Positions 1 through 7,942 of a DNA stretch of 23,490 nt are shown here, in pieces (positions within the stretch are counted from its first letter, which is position 1; each line of letters opens with the position of its first letter). Both the position numbers and the translations under genes were made by a program. The DNA is taken from NCBI GenBank assembly GCA_047973085.1, contig JBKEBI010000074.1:1-23490 (forward strand), given 5' to 3'. The notes beneath the pieces are model-generated. The model made no database searches, was not told the origin of the DNA, and was given only the letters and a program-made list of their open reading frames with translations. This stretch comes from JBKEDG01 sp047973085 (GTDB taxonomy: Bacteria > Bacillota_I > Bacilli_A > JBKEDG01).

Positions 1-132
1 AGAGTATTACAATACTAAAAGAATAGTAACGAAACTAAAAATGCCCCCGATACAATATCGAGAGCGTAGTTTAGTAATTATTTAATTTGAAAATTTATTC
101 CGGAAAACCGGGTTCAATACATAACTAACCTT
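1..132. other. Non-coding left edge downstream of the surface protein gene
   Basis: No coding region is supported here. On the minus strand this is the 3' flank of the LPXTG protein gene. Two small hairpins can be drawn: 49-61 (arms CGATA and TATCG around CAA) and about 100-111 (CCGG arms around AAAA). Either could form part of a transcript end, but neither has a long stem followed by a clear U-run, so I do not call a terminator. Confidence 0.4.
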
Positions 133-1743
133 TTATTTTTTAGATAGTATAAATTTCAATCCTAAACCACTAAGCATTATAATTAGTGAATACATTGTTG
201 AAGCTTGAACTCCAGTATCAGGTAATTCATCTGTTGAATCTGGATTTGTAGTTGGATCAGTTGGATCAGTAGCTGAAGCTTCCCATTGTGCATACAGAGT
301 AATATTCATATGCTGTACAGTAGAAAAGTCGTATATATCAATTCCATCTGGATCAGTCGCCCATGAAGTTAGTTCATAACCCTCTTTTGCAAAATTTAAA
401 TGAGTTCTTGCTCTTCCAATAGTTGTTGGTTCTTTAATAGCTTCAAATGGAGCAACTAAAATTTCTACACTATCTCCACCATCGTAATTAGAATCAAAAG
501 TAACTTTTTTCCCAATAGTCATAGTGTTAATGCTATATTTAATATTTTTTCCATTTTCAGTAACAATGTTTGCTCCCCAAACAAATCCTAAATGAGCAAG
601 ATCATATTTTCCTGTTTTCCAGTTTAACAAATTATATTCTTTTAATTCATTGATATTAAAATCAACCTTTAAAGTATTATCATAATTGTAATTATTTATT
701 CCAAATACCCCAACATGAGAACTAATTGTAGTAAATCCTATACTATCCATTCCACCTATATTAATACCAGTGTCTACAGAAACAATATTAACATCTGTAC
801 CATCAATATTCTTTGTATCGTAGTAGTTTACTGGAAATCCAATTTTCATACTAACAGCTCCAGTAAAGTAGTCTTTATCAATAATTGGAGTAAAATCTGT
901 AACATATGTTTCACTAATATTAAGTGAGGTAAGATTAGGTAATGTAGCAATATAACTTACATCATTAAGCGGAGTAGAAAGAAAAGTAGCGCGAGTTAAG
1001 TTAGTAAGTGATTCAACAAAACTAAATGCTGGATCATCTACACTTCCCATTCCTTGTAAATCCAATTGAGTTAAATTCGTTAAAGTACCTAGAGCACTAA
1101 CATCAAAATGAGTACGTGGACTGTAACTATATGGTGCATTATGTTGCATTCCATTTAAAGTAAAATATAGTTTTGTTAGATTTGTAAGATTCGCAAGTGG
1201 AGACAAATCAATATATTGATCAAAAGGAAGGTCAGCTTCTTCTTGAACTTCTCCCCCATTAACAGAAATATTCCATCTTTTCAGCGTACCATCACTTCCA
1301 CTAAAGAACATATCATTTATTGTTAATTCAGTTAGTGAACTCATTTGTGATACATATTCAAGTCCACTTTCTGGGAATGAAACTCTAAGGAATCTTAATT
1401 TTGTAACATTCGTCATATACTGCATTCCTTCTAGTGATTCAAATGCTAACATTTGACCTGAACTTCTATAAATATCCAAACTAGTAATTGACTCTAAATC
1501 TTCAATAGTTGCTGAATATGTTTCTATTTCATCACCAGTTTTGCGTAAAGACCTCTCATTAATATATTTTCTTAATTCTAAATCAGGAATCAAATAACTT
1601 TCATCTAATTGAGTTGTAGTTGAAATGTATCCTCCTGAATTTGTAGTTTTAATTTCTTGTTTTGTAATAACGCTAATTTCATTTGCTGATTCATCATTAA
1701 TTTCAATGTTATTTGTATTTGCTAATGATTGCTTTTGCGGCAA
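133..1743 (-). CDS. LPXTG-anchored leucine-rich-repeat (internalin-like) surface protein, start uncertain
   Basis: Predicted cell-wall-anchored surface protein. From the first in-frame TTG (1743), residues about 82-290 hold leucine-rich repeats with the recurring core LTNLT/LPNLTSL. About 420-490 is an InlB B-repeat-like (Listeria-Bacteroides repeat) unit ending in LYAQW. A Pro/Thr-rich linker follows, then a sorting signal at about 507-536: LPDTG, a hydrophobic segment and a short basic tail. Sortase would link the Thr to peptidoglycan. Upstream of the TTG the same frame stays open to a stop at about 1780-1782 and reads KVITCIFLGISLLLPQKQSLA, an evident signal peptide. No ATG, GTG or TTG begins it and no ribosome binding site precedes it; using TTG 1743 would lose the hydrophobic core. 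The gene may have a damaged 5' end or an unusual start. Ligand unknown; no sortase gene is in the window. Confidence 0.8.
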   Translation of the reverse strand: MPQKQSLANTNNIEINDESANEISVITKQEIKTTNSGGYISTTTQLDESYLIPDLELRKYINERSLRKTGDEIETYSATIEDLESITSLDIYRSSGQMLAFESLEGMQYMTNVTKLRFLRVSFPESGLEYVSQMSSLTELTINDMFFSGSDGTLKRWNISVNGGEVQEEADLPFDQYIDLSPLANLTNLTKLYFTLNGMQHNAPYSYSPRTHFDVSALGTLTNLTQLDLQGMGSVDDPAFSFVESLTNLTRATFLSTPLNDVSYIATLPNLTSLNISETYVTDFTPIIDKDYFTGAVSMKIGFPVNYYDTKNIDGTDVNIVSVDTGINIGGMDSIGFTTISSHVGVFGINNYNYDNTLKVDFNINELKEYNLLNWKTGKYDLAHLGFVWGANIVTENGKNIKYSINTMTIGKKVTFDSNYDGGDSVEILVAPFEAIKEPTTIGRARTHLNFAKEGYELTSWATDPDGIDIYDFSTVQHMNITLYAQWEASATDPTDPTTNPDSTDELPDTGVQASTMYSLIIMLSGLGLKFILSKK

Positions 1744-1824
1744 TAATAATGATATTCCTAAGAAAATGCATGTAATTACTTTTAATTAATATAATAAGTA
1801 ATATGGTGCAAATGTTTATTAAAA

Positions 1825-1859
1825 TACAAATAAAAACTGTGAAGTAAATTTCACAGTTT
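1825..1859 (-). terminator. Intrinsic terminator of the Na/Pi cotransporter gene
   Basis: A perfect 10-bp stem lies just after the cotransporter stop. The arms are 1834-1843 and 1850-1859, the loop is 6 nt, and the minus-strand RNA continues in a T-rich run (TTTATTTGT). Confidence 0.85.
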
Positions 1860-1870
1860 CTAATATATAT

Positions 1871-3523
1871 TTAATTGTGAGCTTTTTTGACACGAAGTGC
1901 AATATTTTCGCAGTGATCACCAATACGCTCTAGGTCACTTAATATATCAATATACAATGTAGCACTTATTTCGCCTGAAAGCATTCCTTTTTTGTATCTA
2001 TGAACAAAACCATCTTTAGCTTCATCATTTAAAATATCAACTTGATCTTCAAGACTAATAATTTCATTAACAATTTCTTCATCATATGTTTCTAGTAAAA
2101 TTGCTAACTTATCGATTAAAATATCAATTTTTTCAAAGATTTTATCAACCTCATCTTTTGCATAGGGAGTAAGAGATTCTTTTACATTAAACAATTCATC
2201 AAAGTGATTGATTAAATTTGTAAAATGATCACCAATACGCTCAAGGTCCTTAGTTGAATAGATAAGTGCAGTTTGTAGTCCTGTATAAAATTCGTCAAGC
2301 TCAGCTTCACCAATTTTTATCAAATAGTTACTAATATTCTTATTATAGTCATTTAATACCTCTTCATAAATAACAACCTTATCTCTTGATTTAAAATCTC
2401 TATTAAAAATATATTTTTTAGTTCTAATACTCATTTTTTTACATAGATTAACCATTTCAATCGCATTTGCATAAGCAGCAGTAACAGCATCTTTTGGAGA
2501 AATCTCTAAAAGTTTTTCATCTAAAGTTATTCTTTCAAGATTTTCATCATCTGCTTCATCTTTAATAAGTTTAGTTACAAACCAAACAATTACACCAATA
2601 AATGGAAGCAGTAATACCGTTGTTGAAACATTAAATGTTGCATGAGCAAATGCAATTTGCATTGCCGGATTTAAATCAAATATATCAGCAGCTTTTACAA
2701 CAAGTGAATAGAATAGTGGGAAAATAATTATAAATATTATGGTTCCTGTTACATTGAACGTAACATGAGCAGCAGCAGCACGTCTAGATGCTACGCTTCC
2801 ACCTATAGAAGCAAGAACTGCTGTAATTGTTGTACCTATATTATCTCCAAATAAAATTGGTAATGCCCCCTCTAAACTAATAAGTCCATCTGAATACAAA
2901 CTCTGAAGAATTCCGATTGTAGCAGAAGAAGATTGAATTAGAATAGTCATTGCTGAACCTAAAAGTAATCCAAGAATTTTGTTATGTGCAAGAGAAACAG
3001 CAAATTCTTTAAATAGTGGCATATCTGCCAATACTTTAAGTCCACTACCCATTAAATCTAGTCCAAAGAATAATGCTCCAAAGCTAAATATTAATAGCGA
3101 GATGTTATGAGATTTTGTTTTTCTAGTAAACATTAATAATATTGCACCAACAATTAAAATGTATGGAGAATATTTAGAAATTTTAAATCCAATTAATATC
3201 GCAGTTATAGTTGTACCAATATTTGCTCCCATTATAATTCCTACAGCCTGTCTTAAGTTCATGAGACCGGCACGAACAAGTGAAATAGCAAGTGCAGTTG
3301 TTCCAGAACTTGATTGTAGCAACCCTGTAACAAGTGCTCCAACAAAAACTCCTTTAACTGGGGTATTTGTTGATTTGTCAATTATTGCTTTCATACGTGA
3401 ACCTGCAACAACTTTTAGGCTGTCACCCATTGTTTTAATACCAAATAAAAATATTGCTAAACCTGAAAGTACAGTAGTTATATCAAAACCTACATCTTGT
3501 GCTTGAGATATAAACTCATTCAT
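1871..3523 (-). CDS. Na+/phosphate cotransporter family protein with C-terminal PhoU-like domain
   Basis: Membrane protein of the NptA/PNaS (Na/Pi cotransporter II) family, expected to import inorganic phosphate with sodium. The internally duplicated transport core is visible. Repeat 1 has QSSSGTT at 70-76 and GANIGTT at 99-105. Repeat 2 has QSSSAT at 197-202 and GDNIGTT at 226-232. After about residue 345 comes a soluble helical region with two related halves (each containing DLERIGDH), typical of a PhoU-like domain; 550 residues is normal for this architecture. The ATG has an excellent AGGAGG site 6 nt upstream. The promoter region holds a Pho-box-like repeat array, consistent with induction by phosphate starvation (inference). 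The gene is monocistronic, with its own terminator, and divergent from the metallophosphoesterase gene. Confidence 0.92.
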   Translation of the reverse strand: MNEFISQAQDVGFDITTVLSGLAIFLFGIKTMGDSLKVVAGSRMKAIIDKSTNTPVKGVFVGALVTGLLQSSSGTTALAISLVRAGLMNLRQAVGIIMGANIGTTITAILIGFKISKYSPYILIVGAILLMFTRKTKSHNISLLIFSFGALFFGLDLMGSGLKVLADMPLFKEFAVSLAHNKILGLLLGSAMTILIQSSSATIGILQSLYSDGLISLEGALPILFGDNIGTTITAVLASIGGSVASRRAAAAHVTFNVTGTIIFIIIFPLFYSLVVKAADIFDLNPAMQIAFAHATFNVSTTVLLLPFIGVIVWFVTKLIKDEADDENLERITLDEKLLEISPKDAVTAAYANAIEMVNLCKKMSIRTKKYIFNRDFKSRDKVVIYEEVLNDYNKNISNYLIKIGEAELDEFYTGLQTALIYSTKDLERIGDHFTNLINHFDELFNVKESLTPYAKDEVDKIFEKIDILIDKLAILLETYDEEIVNEIISLEDQVDILNDEAKDGFVHRYKKGMLSGEISATLYIDILSDLERIGDHCENIALRVKKAHN

Positions 3524-3554
3524 AAAATCTCCTCCTAAAATTTAATCGCTCTCT

Positions 3555-3598
3555 ATTATACTATACATTTGTTTAAATGTTTGTTAAAATTATGTTAA
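3555..3598 (-). promoter_or_regulatory. Promoter with three PhoP-box-like repeats upstream of the Na/Pi cotransporter
   Basis: On the minus strand TTAACA (3598-3593), TTAACA (3587-3582) and TTAAAC (3576-3571) recur with an exact 11-bp period. A -10 element TATAAT (3560-3555) follows 10 bp later, and no good -35 exists at the usual place. In Bacillus, PhoP binds TT(A/C/T)A(C/T)A repeats separated by about 5 bp, placed roughly -60 to -20. The arrangement here matches. An alternative reading is a plain promoter with TTTAAC, a 17-bp spacer and TATAGT. A 6-bp dyad (ACATTT/AAATGT) also overlaps the region. Confidence 0.6.
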
Positions 3599-3616
3599 AG
3601 TTGTGGAGGTGAGTAA

Positions 3617-4432
3617 GTGAAAAAGGTTGTAAGAGGTTTATTGGCTATATTAATAATAGTTATAATAATAGGTGCACTATTTGGAATTAAAACTGTAAAA
3701 AAAGTTTATGAAGTAGAAAGTGATAAAATAAGTCATCAAATAAATATTGTTCAAATTTCAGATTTTCATAGTTTAAAAAACTATGAAGAAGTGGTTTATT
3801 TGTCTTCAAATGCTTTAGCAGATTTTATTGTACTTACTGGAGATATTTTTACAAATAGTAATAATTATGAATCAACAGTAAGTTTTATTAAAGAACTTAC
3901 TCAAATTGCACCTGTGTACTATGTAAATGGTAATAATGATAATCCAGATGGAATGTACAAACAATTTAAAACTGAAATAAAGAAGTTAGGGGTTACTGTA
4001 TTAGAAAATGAAGGAGTTAACATTAAAATTAATGGTCAAGAATTAAGAATAATTGGTATTTATGATAATCCATATTCAACAGCTTTTACAGAAAATAATC
4101 GAGAAGCAAAAGAAATTGAGGACACATTAAATGATTTAATTGATAAAGATAAATTTAATGTAGTTTTATCTCATCGTCCACAGTATTTTCCACAATATGT
4201 AGAAAGTGGTGCAGATCTTGTTTTAACTGGTCACACACATGGAGGTATGTGGATGATACCAGCTATTAATCAAGGTTTAATAGCACCAGACCAAGGTTTT
4301 ATACCAGAATATGATTACGGAATGTATGATGAAAAAAATACAACCATGATAATTAATTCAGGCTGTACTACTAGGAATTATATTCCTAGGCTTTATAATC
4401 CAAAGGAAGTTGTAAAAATAGAGTTAAAATAA
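3617..4432 (+). CDS. Membrane-anchored calcineurin-like metallophosphoesterase (YkuE/YaeI-like)
   Basis: Predicted phosphoesterase of the calcineurin-like fold, tethered by one N-terminal membrane segment (about 7-24, after a basic MKKVVR start), with the catalytic domain probably outside. Dimetal motifs occur in order: DFH (D49, H51), GD (D76), GNND (105-108), a conserved His in LSHRP (H186) and GHTHGG (205-210). The usual GNHD motif is GNND here, so the catalytic-type histidine is missing. Start is GTG 3617 with GGAGGT 6 nt upstream. Relatives act on lipid-linked or cell-wall phosphate esters, but the substrate cannot be read from sequence. It is transcribed divergently from the phosphate transporter, across 93 bp. 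The 3' end overlaps the convergent lipid kinase gene by 9 bp. No separate promoter could be assigned with confidence. Confidence 0.85.
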   Translation: MKKVVRGLLAILIIVIIIGALFGIKTVKKVYEVESDKISHQINIVQISDFHSLKNYEEVVYLSSNALADFIVLTGDIFTNSNNYESTVSFIKELTQIAPVYYVNGNNDNPDGMYKQFKTEIKKLGVTVLENEGVNIKINGQELRIIGIYDNPYSTAFTENNREAKEIEDTLNDLIDKDKFNVVLSHRPQYFPQYVESGADLVLTGHTHGGMWMIPAINQGLIAPDQGFIPEYDYGMYDEKNTTMIINSGCTTRNYIPRLYNPKEVVKIELK

Positions 4433-5179
4433 TTTTTTAGATTTTCTAATTTTTATAGTTTTACTTTTAGAAATATTTATATTTTCATTTGTACTTTTTA
4501 CTTCACCATCAATTTGAAATTTAATTTTGTCATTATTATAAATTGTTATAGACTTAGCTTTTACATAAAAAACATTATTTTTAAGTAAGTAATGTTTTTT
4601 TATTAATAATAAGAAAAGAGCAACTATAATTTTAAACCCAAAAATATTATGAACTATAATAACATCAAGTTCATCACTATCAAGTTTAGCTTTTGGAGCA
4701 ATTTTAACTCCTCCACCAAAATATTTTCCATTGCAAATAGATATTGTATAGCAATTATTAAACTGGTAAAATTTATTATCAATATCTACTTTTAAATCAA
4801 AAATTTTAAATGTTTTTAAAGCATTAATTAGGATAGAAAAATAAGATTTTTTCTTGTTTTTTTCTGCAACTTCACAAACATAAGAATCAATGCCATAACC
4901 AAATCCATTAATAAACTTAAAATTGTTTGCACTATAAATAAATGTAGTGTCATTATTTTTAATACTACGGTATAAATCATTACCACTACCATATTTGTGT
5001 AGAGTTATCATTTTTACATCATGGTTATTAATAAAATTGTTAATCGTACCATCTCCACCAAAAATTCTTACATGTTGTACATTATTGTATTCACCTTTTT
5101 CTAATGTAGATACGTCTCTCATTTTTTGATATTTTTCAGGAACTTTTTTAGCCTTTGAGTTAAATAAAAAATGTTTCAT
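4424..5179 (-). CDS. Diacylglycerol kinase family lipid kinase (short form)
   Basis: Member of the DAGK catalytic family (DgkB/YegS type), which phosphorylates diacylglycerol or related lipids at the inner membrane face. Motifs seen: nucleotide-binding GGDGT (41-45), GSGND, NGKYFGGG and the late DGE. At 251 residues it is shorter than the usual 290-330; the first strands before GGDGT are abbreviated. The ATG overlaps the stop of the upstream FAD-protein gene as TAATG, with GAGGT a few bases before, so translation is probably coupled. It is the last gene of the minus-strand envelope cluster and its end overlaps the metallophosphoesterase end. In Gram-positives such kinases recycle diacylglycerol from lipoteichoic acid synthesis; that role is inferred. 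Confidence 0.82.
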   Translation of the reverse strand: MKHFLFNSKAKKVPEKYQKMRDVSTLEKGEYNNVQHVRIFGGDGTINNFINNHDVKMITLHKYGSGNDLYRSIKNNDTTFIYSANNFKFINGFGYGIDSYVCEVAEKNKKKSYFSILINALKTFKIFDLKVDIDNKFYQFNNCYTISICNGKYFGGGVKIAPKAKLDSDELDVIIVHNIFGFKIIVALFLLLIKKHYLLKNNVFYVKAKSITIYNNDKIKFQIDGEVKSTNENINISKSKTIKIRKSKKLF

Positions 5180-6750
5180 TATTTTACCTCAACCACATAT
5201 ACTTTATCAAACACTTTTTCAACAACATTAATTCCATCAATAGCTGCAGACATTATACCACCAGCATATCCAGCGCCCTCACCACACGGTATAATTCCTT
5301 TAATGTTAGAAAAGCATTGCTCGTTACGTTTAATTCTAATCGGAGAGCTTGTTCTTGATTCTATTGCAGTAAGTATTGCATCATCACAATTAAATCCCTC
5401 AAATTTTAAATTTAAGTTGTTTAATGCTTCAATTAATCCTATACTCAAAAAATCAGGAAAAATTTCATGTAAATTAGCCATTTTAACACCTGGTTTATAA
5501 GTAGGTTTAATACTGCCAAATTTTGTAGTTGTTTGATTATTTAAAAAATCCTTAACAGTTTGAACTGGAGCATAAAAATTACCCCCACCAAGCTCGTAAG
5601 CTCTTCTCTCAAGTTTTTGCTGTAGATACATTCCTTGTAGTGGATGAGAGGAATTGAAATCTTTTGTGTTAACATTAACAAGTAATGCGCTGTTTGCATT
5701 TTCAAGATTTCTTGCATGATAGCTCATTCCATTAGTTACAATCATACCTTCCTCACTAGTTGCACCAACGACAACTCCACCAGGGCACATGCAAAAAGTA
5801 TAAGCACCTCTACCATTTTTAAGTCTAGTAGTAAGCTTATATTCTGCAGCTCCAATTTTAAAATCTCCATATTGATTTTTATTTACCATAGTTTGTAAAT
5901 GTTCTATTCTAACTCCCATGGCAAAAGGCTTTTGTTCAATATCTAACCCTTTATCATACAGCAGTTCAAAAGTATCACGTGCACTATGTCCTATTGCTAA
6001 AAATAAATAATCTGTTTTAAAAGTTTTAAGGTTATTTTTATGTATAACATCAATACTTTTTAAAATATCGTTTTCAATGTTTAAATTGGTTAATTTATGC
6101 TCAAATAAAAACTCTGCACCATTATCAATTAAAAATTTACGCATATTTTTAATAACATTAATTAATATATCAGTACCAATATGTGGTTTAGATAAATATT
6201 TAATTTCTTCATCAGCACCAAATTGAACAAGATAATCTAGAATAATTTTGGTACGAGGATTTTTAACTTGGGTAGTAAGCTTTCCATCACTAAAAGTTCC
6301 AGCACCACCTTCTCCAAATTGAACATTGGAATTGGAATTTAAAATACCAGTTTCCCAAAATTTATCAATATCAATTTTTCGTTGATCAGCATCTTTTCCA
6401 CGCTCAATAATAATTGGTTTACAATTAGCTAATGTTAGAATAAGTGCTGCAAAAAGTCCACATGGCCCACTTCCAATAATAATAGGACGTGTAGTTAGTT
6501 TTTCTTTTTGAACATTAAGGGTATATCTTTTAGCAATAGAGATATCTTTATGTTTTAAATATTTTTTTTCATTATTAATATCTATTATAATAGAGTAAAT
6601 ATATTGCATTTTATTTTTTCTTGCATCTAAAGACTTTTTTTCAATATAATAATTATTAATATTATCAGTTTTAAGTATTCTAAAACATTTATTTAATACA
6701 TCTTCAATAGTGTGTTCTAAATCTACTTTTACATTTGAAATTTTAATCAT
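5179..6750 (-). CDS. FAD-dependent dehydrogenase, COG2509 family
   Basis: Large flavoprotein of the widespread but poorly characterised COG2509 (NAD(FAD)-utilising dehydrogenase) family. An N-terminal extension of about 85 residues precedes the dinucleotide-binding motif GSGPCG (93-98). Family-typical blocks follow: IIERG, the NVQFGEGGAGTFSDGKLTT region, MGVRIEH and, near the end, IPCGEGAGYAGGIMSAAIDG, the FAD-contacting C-terminal motif. The 523-residue length is normal. The ATG is preceded by AGGAG, which overlaps the antiporter stop region 8 bp away, so the genes are co-transcribed. The reaction and substrate are unknown for the family. Its fixed place between a cation antiporter and a lipid kinase gives only a weak hint of a membrane or redox role. 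Confidence 0.87.
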   Translation of the reverse strand: MIKISNVKVDLEHTIEDVLNKCFRILKTDNINNYYIEKKSLDARKNKMQYIYSIIIDINNEKKYLKHKDISIAKRYTLNVQKEKLTTRPIIIGSGPCGLFAALILTLANCKPIIIERGKDADQRKIDIDKFWETGILNSNSNVQFGEGGAGTFSDGKLTTQVKNPRTKIILDYLVQFGADEEIKYLSKPHIGTDILINVIKNMRKFLIDNGAEFLFEHKLTNLNIENDILKSIDVIHKNNLKTFKTDYLFLAIGHSARDTFELLYDKGLDIEQKPFAMGVRIEHLQTMVNKNQYGDFKIGAAEYKLTTRLKNGRGAYTFCMCPGGVVVGATSEEGMIVTNGMSYHARNLENANSALLVNVNTKDFNSSHPLQGMYLQQKLERRAYELGGGNFYAPVQTVKDFLNNQTTTKFGSIKPTYKPGVKMANLHEIFPDFLSIGLIEALNNLNLKFEGFNCDDAILTAIESRTSSPIRIKRNEQCFSNIKGIIPCGEGAGYAGGIMSAAIDGINVVEKVFDKVYVVEVK

Positions 6751-6758
6751 AATATCTC

Positions 6759-7904
6759 CTACAACAATATATTTTTATATCTATCAATTAAGAATGCTCC
6801 AAGAGGAGCAGTAATTAATATAGCAAAAACTGCTATATTTAAAATTGTTTGACCATTATTTAGTCCAAGACTAAGAGCTGTTCCAGCAATTGCTGCTTGT
6901 ACAGTAGCTTTTGGTAAAAAAGAAAAAATTACAAATATTTTTTCATTCCTATTTAAGTTAGAACCTTTGAGAGAAAAAAGTACTCCAAGGCTTCTAAAAC
7001 TAAGTCCAATAGCTATAATTAAGATTGCATATATAATATCATTTTTAGCACTACTAATGTTTAGTGCTGCTCCAACAATTACAAATAGTATTATTTCAGC
7101 TCCCACCCATAATTCCTTAAATTTTTGTTGTAGTGGTAAAGCATTAGTTGTTTGACCAATAAGAATTGCAATAGTCATAATAGCTAATAGTGAACTAAAG
7201 TATTCAAGATTGTTTTCAATAGCTATAAGTAAAAAAGAAATGCCAAGTAAAGTTAATACTTTAGCAGATTCAATTATTGCAAATGTTTTAAATACTTTTG
7301 AGATAATAGTTGCAATAATAATTCCACTAACAATGCCAGCTATCGTTCCCATAATAATATATATTATAGTTATAAATTCAAAAAAAGAAGTTGTAGCAAC
7401 ATTAATGATAATTGCAAAAATAGAAATGACAAGGACATCTTCTATACTTGAACTAGCTACAATTAGTTGTGGCACTTTTCCTTTTCCTTTTTCAATTAAA
7501 CTTATCATTCTAGGAACAACAACAGCAGGACTAACTGCAGAAATAACAGTTGCTAAAATTAAAGCACTTATTAAATCAAAATCTAGAAGGACTATTGAAA
7601 TACCAGTTATAGCTACCATTTCAAATAATGCTGGAACAATAGTTAAAAATCCTGCACTCTTTCCTATTGACTTAATTTGCTTAATATCTAGACTAAGACC
7701 TGCTCTAAGAAGGATTACAACAAGTGCAATCTTTCTTAATTCTTCACTAATATTTAAAAGAGATTCATCAATTAAATTAAATCCGTATGGACCAATGATA
7801 ATTCCAGTTAAAATCATTCCTACTAAACTTGGAATATTAAATTTTTTTACAAATCCAGAAAAAACTAAACCTACTAAGAATATTAATGCTAAACTACCTA
7901 ACAT
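6759..7904 (-). CDS. Cation:proton antiporter (PF00999 family)
   Basis: Polytopic membrane protein (about 11-12 hydrophobic segments, 381 residues) of the monovalent cation:proton antiporter superfamily, expected to exchange Na+ or K+ for H+. Recognisable blocks are the N-terminal LVGMILTGIIIGPYGF, the LLRAGLSLD segment and the FLPKATVQAAIAGTAL stretch near the C-terminus. No C-terminal RCK/TrkA regulatory domain is attached. A GTG at 7913 would give three more residues but lies in the ribosome binding site. ATG 7904 has AGGTGG at 5 nt spacing and is preferred. An intrinsic terminator separates it from uppP upstream, and I see no strong promoter between them, so expression may depend on readthrough. 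The ion specificity cannot be deduced. Confidence 0.85.
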   Translation of the reverse strand: MLGSLALIFLVGLVFSGFVKKFNIPSLVGMILTGIIIGPYGFNLIDESLLNISEELRKIALVVILLRAGLSLDIKQIKSIGKSAGFLTIVPALFEMVAITGISIVLLDFDLISALILATVISAVSPAVVVPRMISLIEKGKGKVPQLIVASSSIEDVLVISIFAIIINVATTSFFEFITIIYIIMGTIAGIVSGIIIATIISKVFKTFAIIESAKVLTLLGISFLLIAIENNLEYFSSLLAIMTIAILIGQTTNALPLQQKFKELWVGAEIILFVIVGAALNISSAKNDIIYAILIIAIGLSFRSLGVLFSLKGSNLNRNEKIFVIFSFLPKATVQAAIAGTALSLGLNNGQTILNIAVFAILITAPLGAFLIDRYKNILL

Positions 7905-7914
7905 ATTTACCACC

Positions 7915-7942
7915 TAAAAAACAAAACTGATAAGTCAGTTTT
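7915..7942 (-). terminator. Intrinsic terminator between uppP and the antiporter gene
   Basis: The stem overlaps the uppP stop: arms AAACTGA and TCAGTTT (7924-7930 and 7935-7941) around a 4-nt loop. The minus-strand RNA then runs TTGTTTTTT into the antiporter ribosome binding site. It sits inside an otherwise continuous same-strand cluster, so it may be a partial terminator that lowers downstream expression. Confidence 0.75.

Noticed and set aside
49..111. Small hairpins and a GGTTCAA motif suggesting a tRNA or a terminator
   Set aside because: No acceptor or anticodon stem can be built around the T-loop-like motif, and the hairpins have 4-5 bp stems with no proper U-run.
3159..3506. Plus-strand open frame opposite the Na/Pi cotransporter, and similar antisense frames at 7210-7917, 5171-5500 and 10216-10623
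   Set aside because: They mirror well-supported genes, have no ribosome binding site of note and show no recognisable protein features.
7905..7913. GTG 7913 as antiporter start
   Set aside because: The codon lies inside the AGGTGG ribosome binding site that serves ATG 7904.
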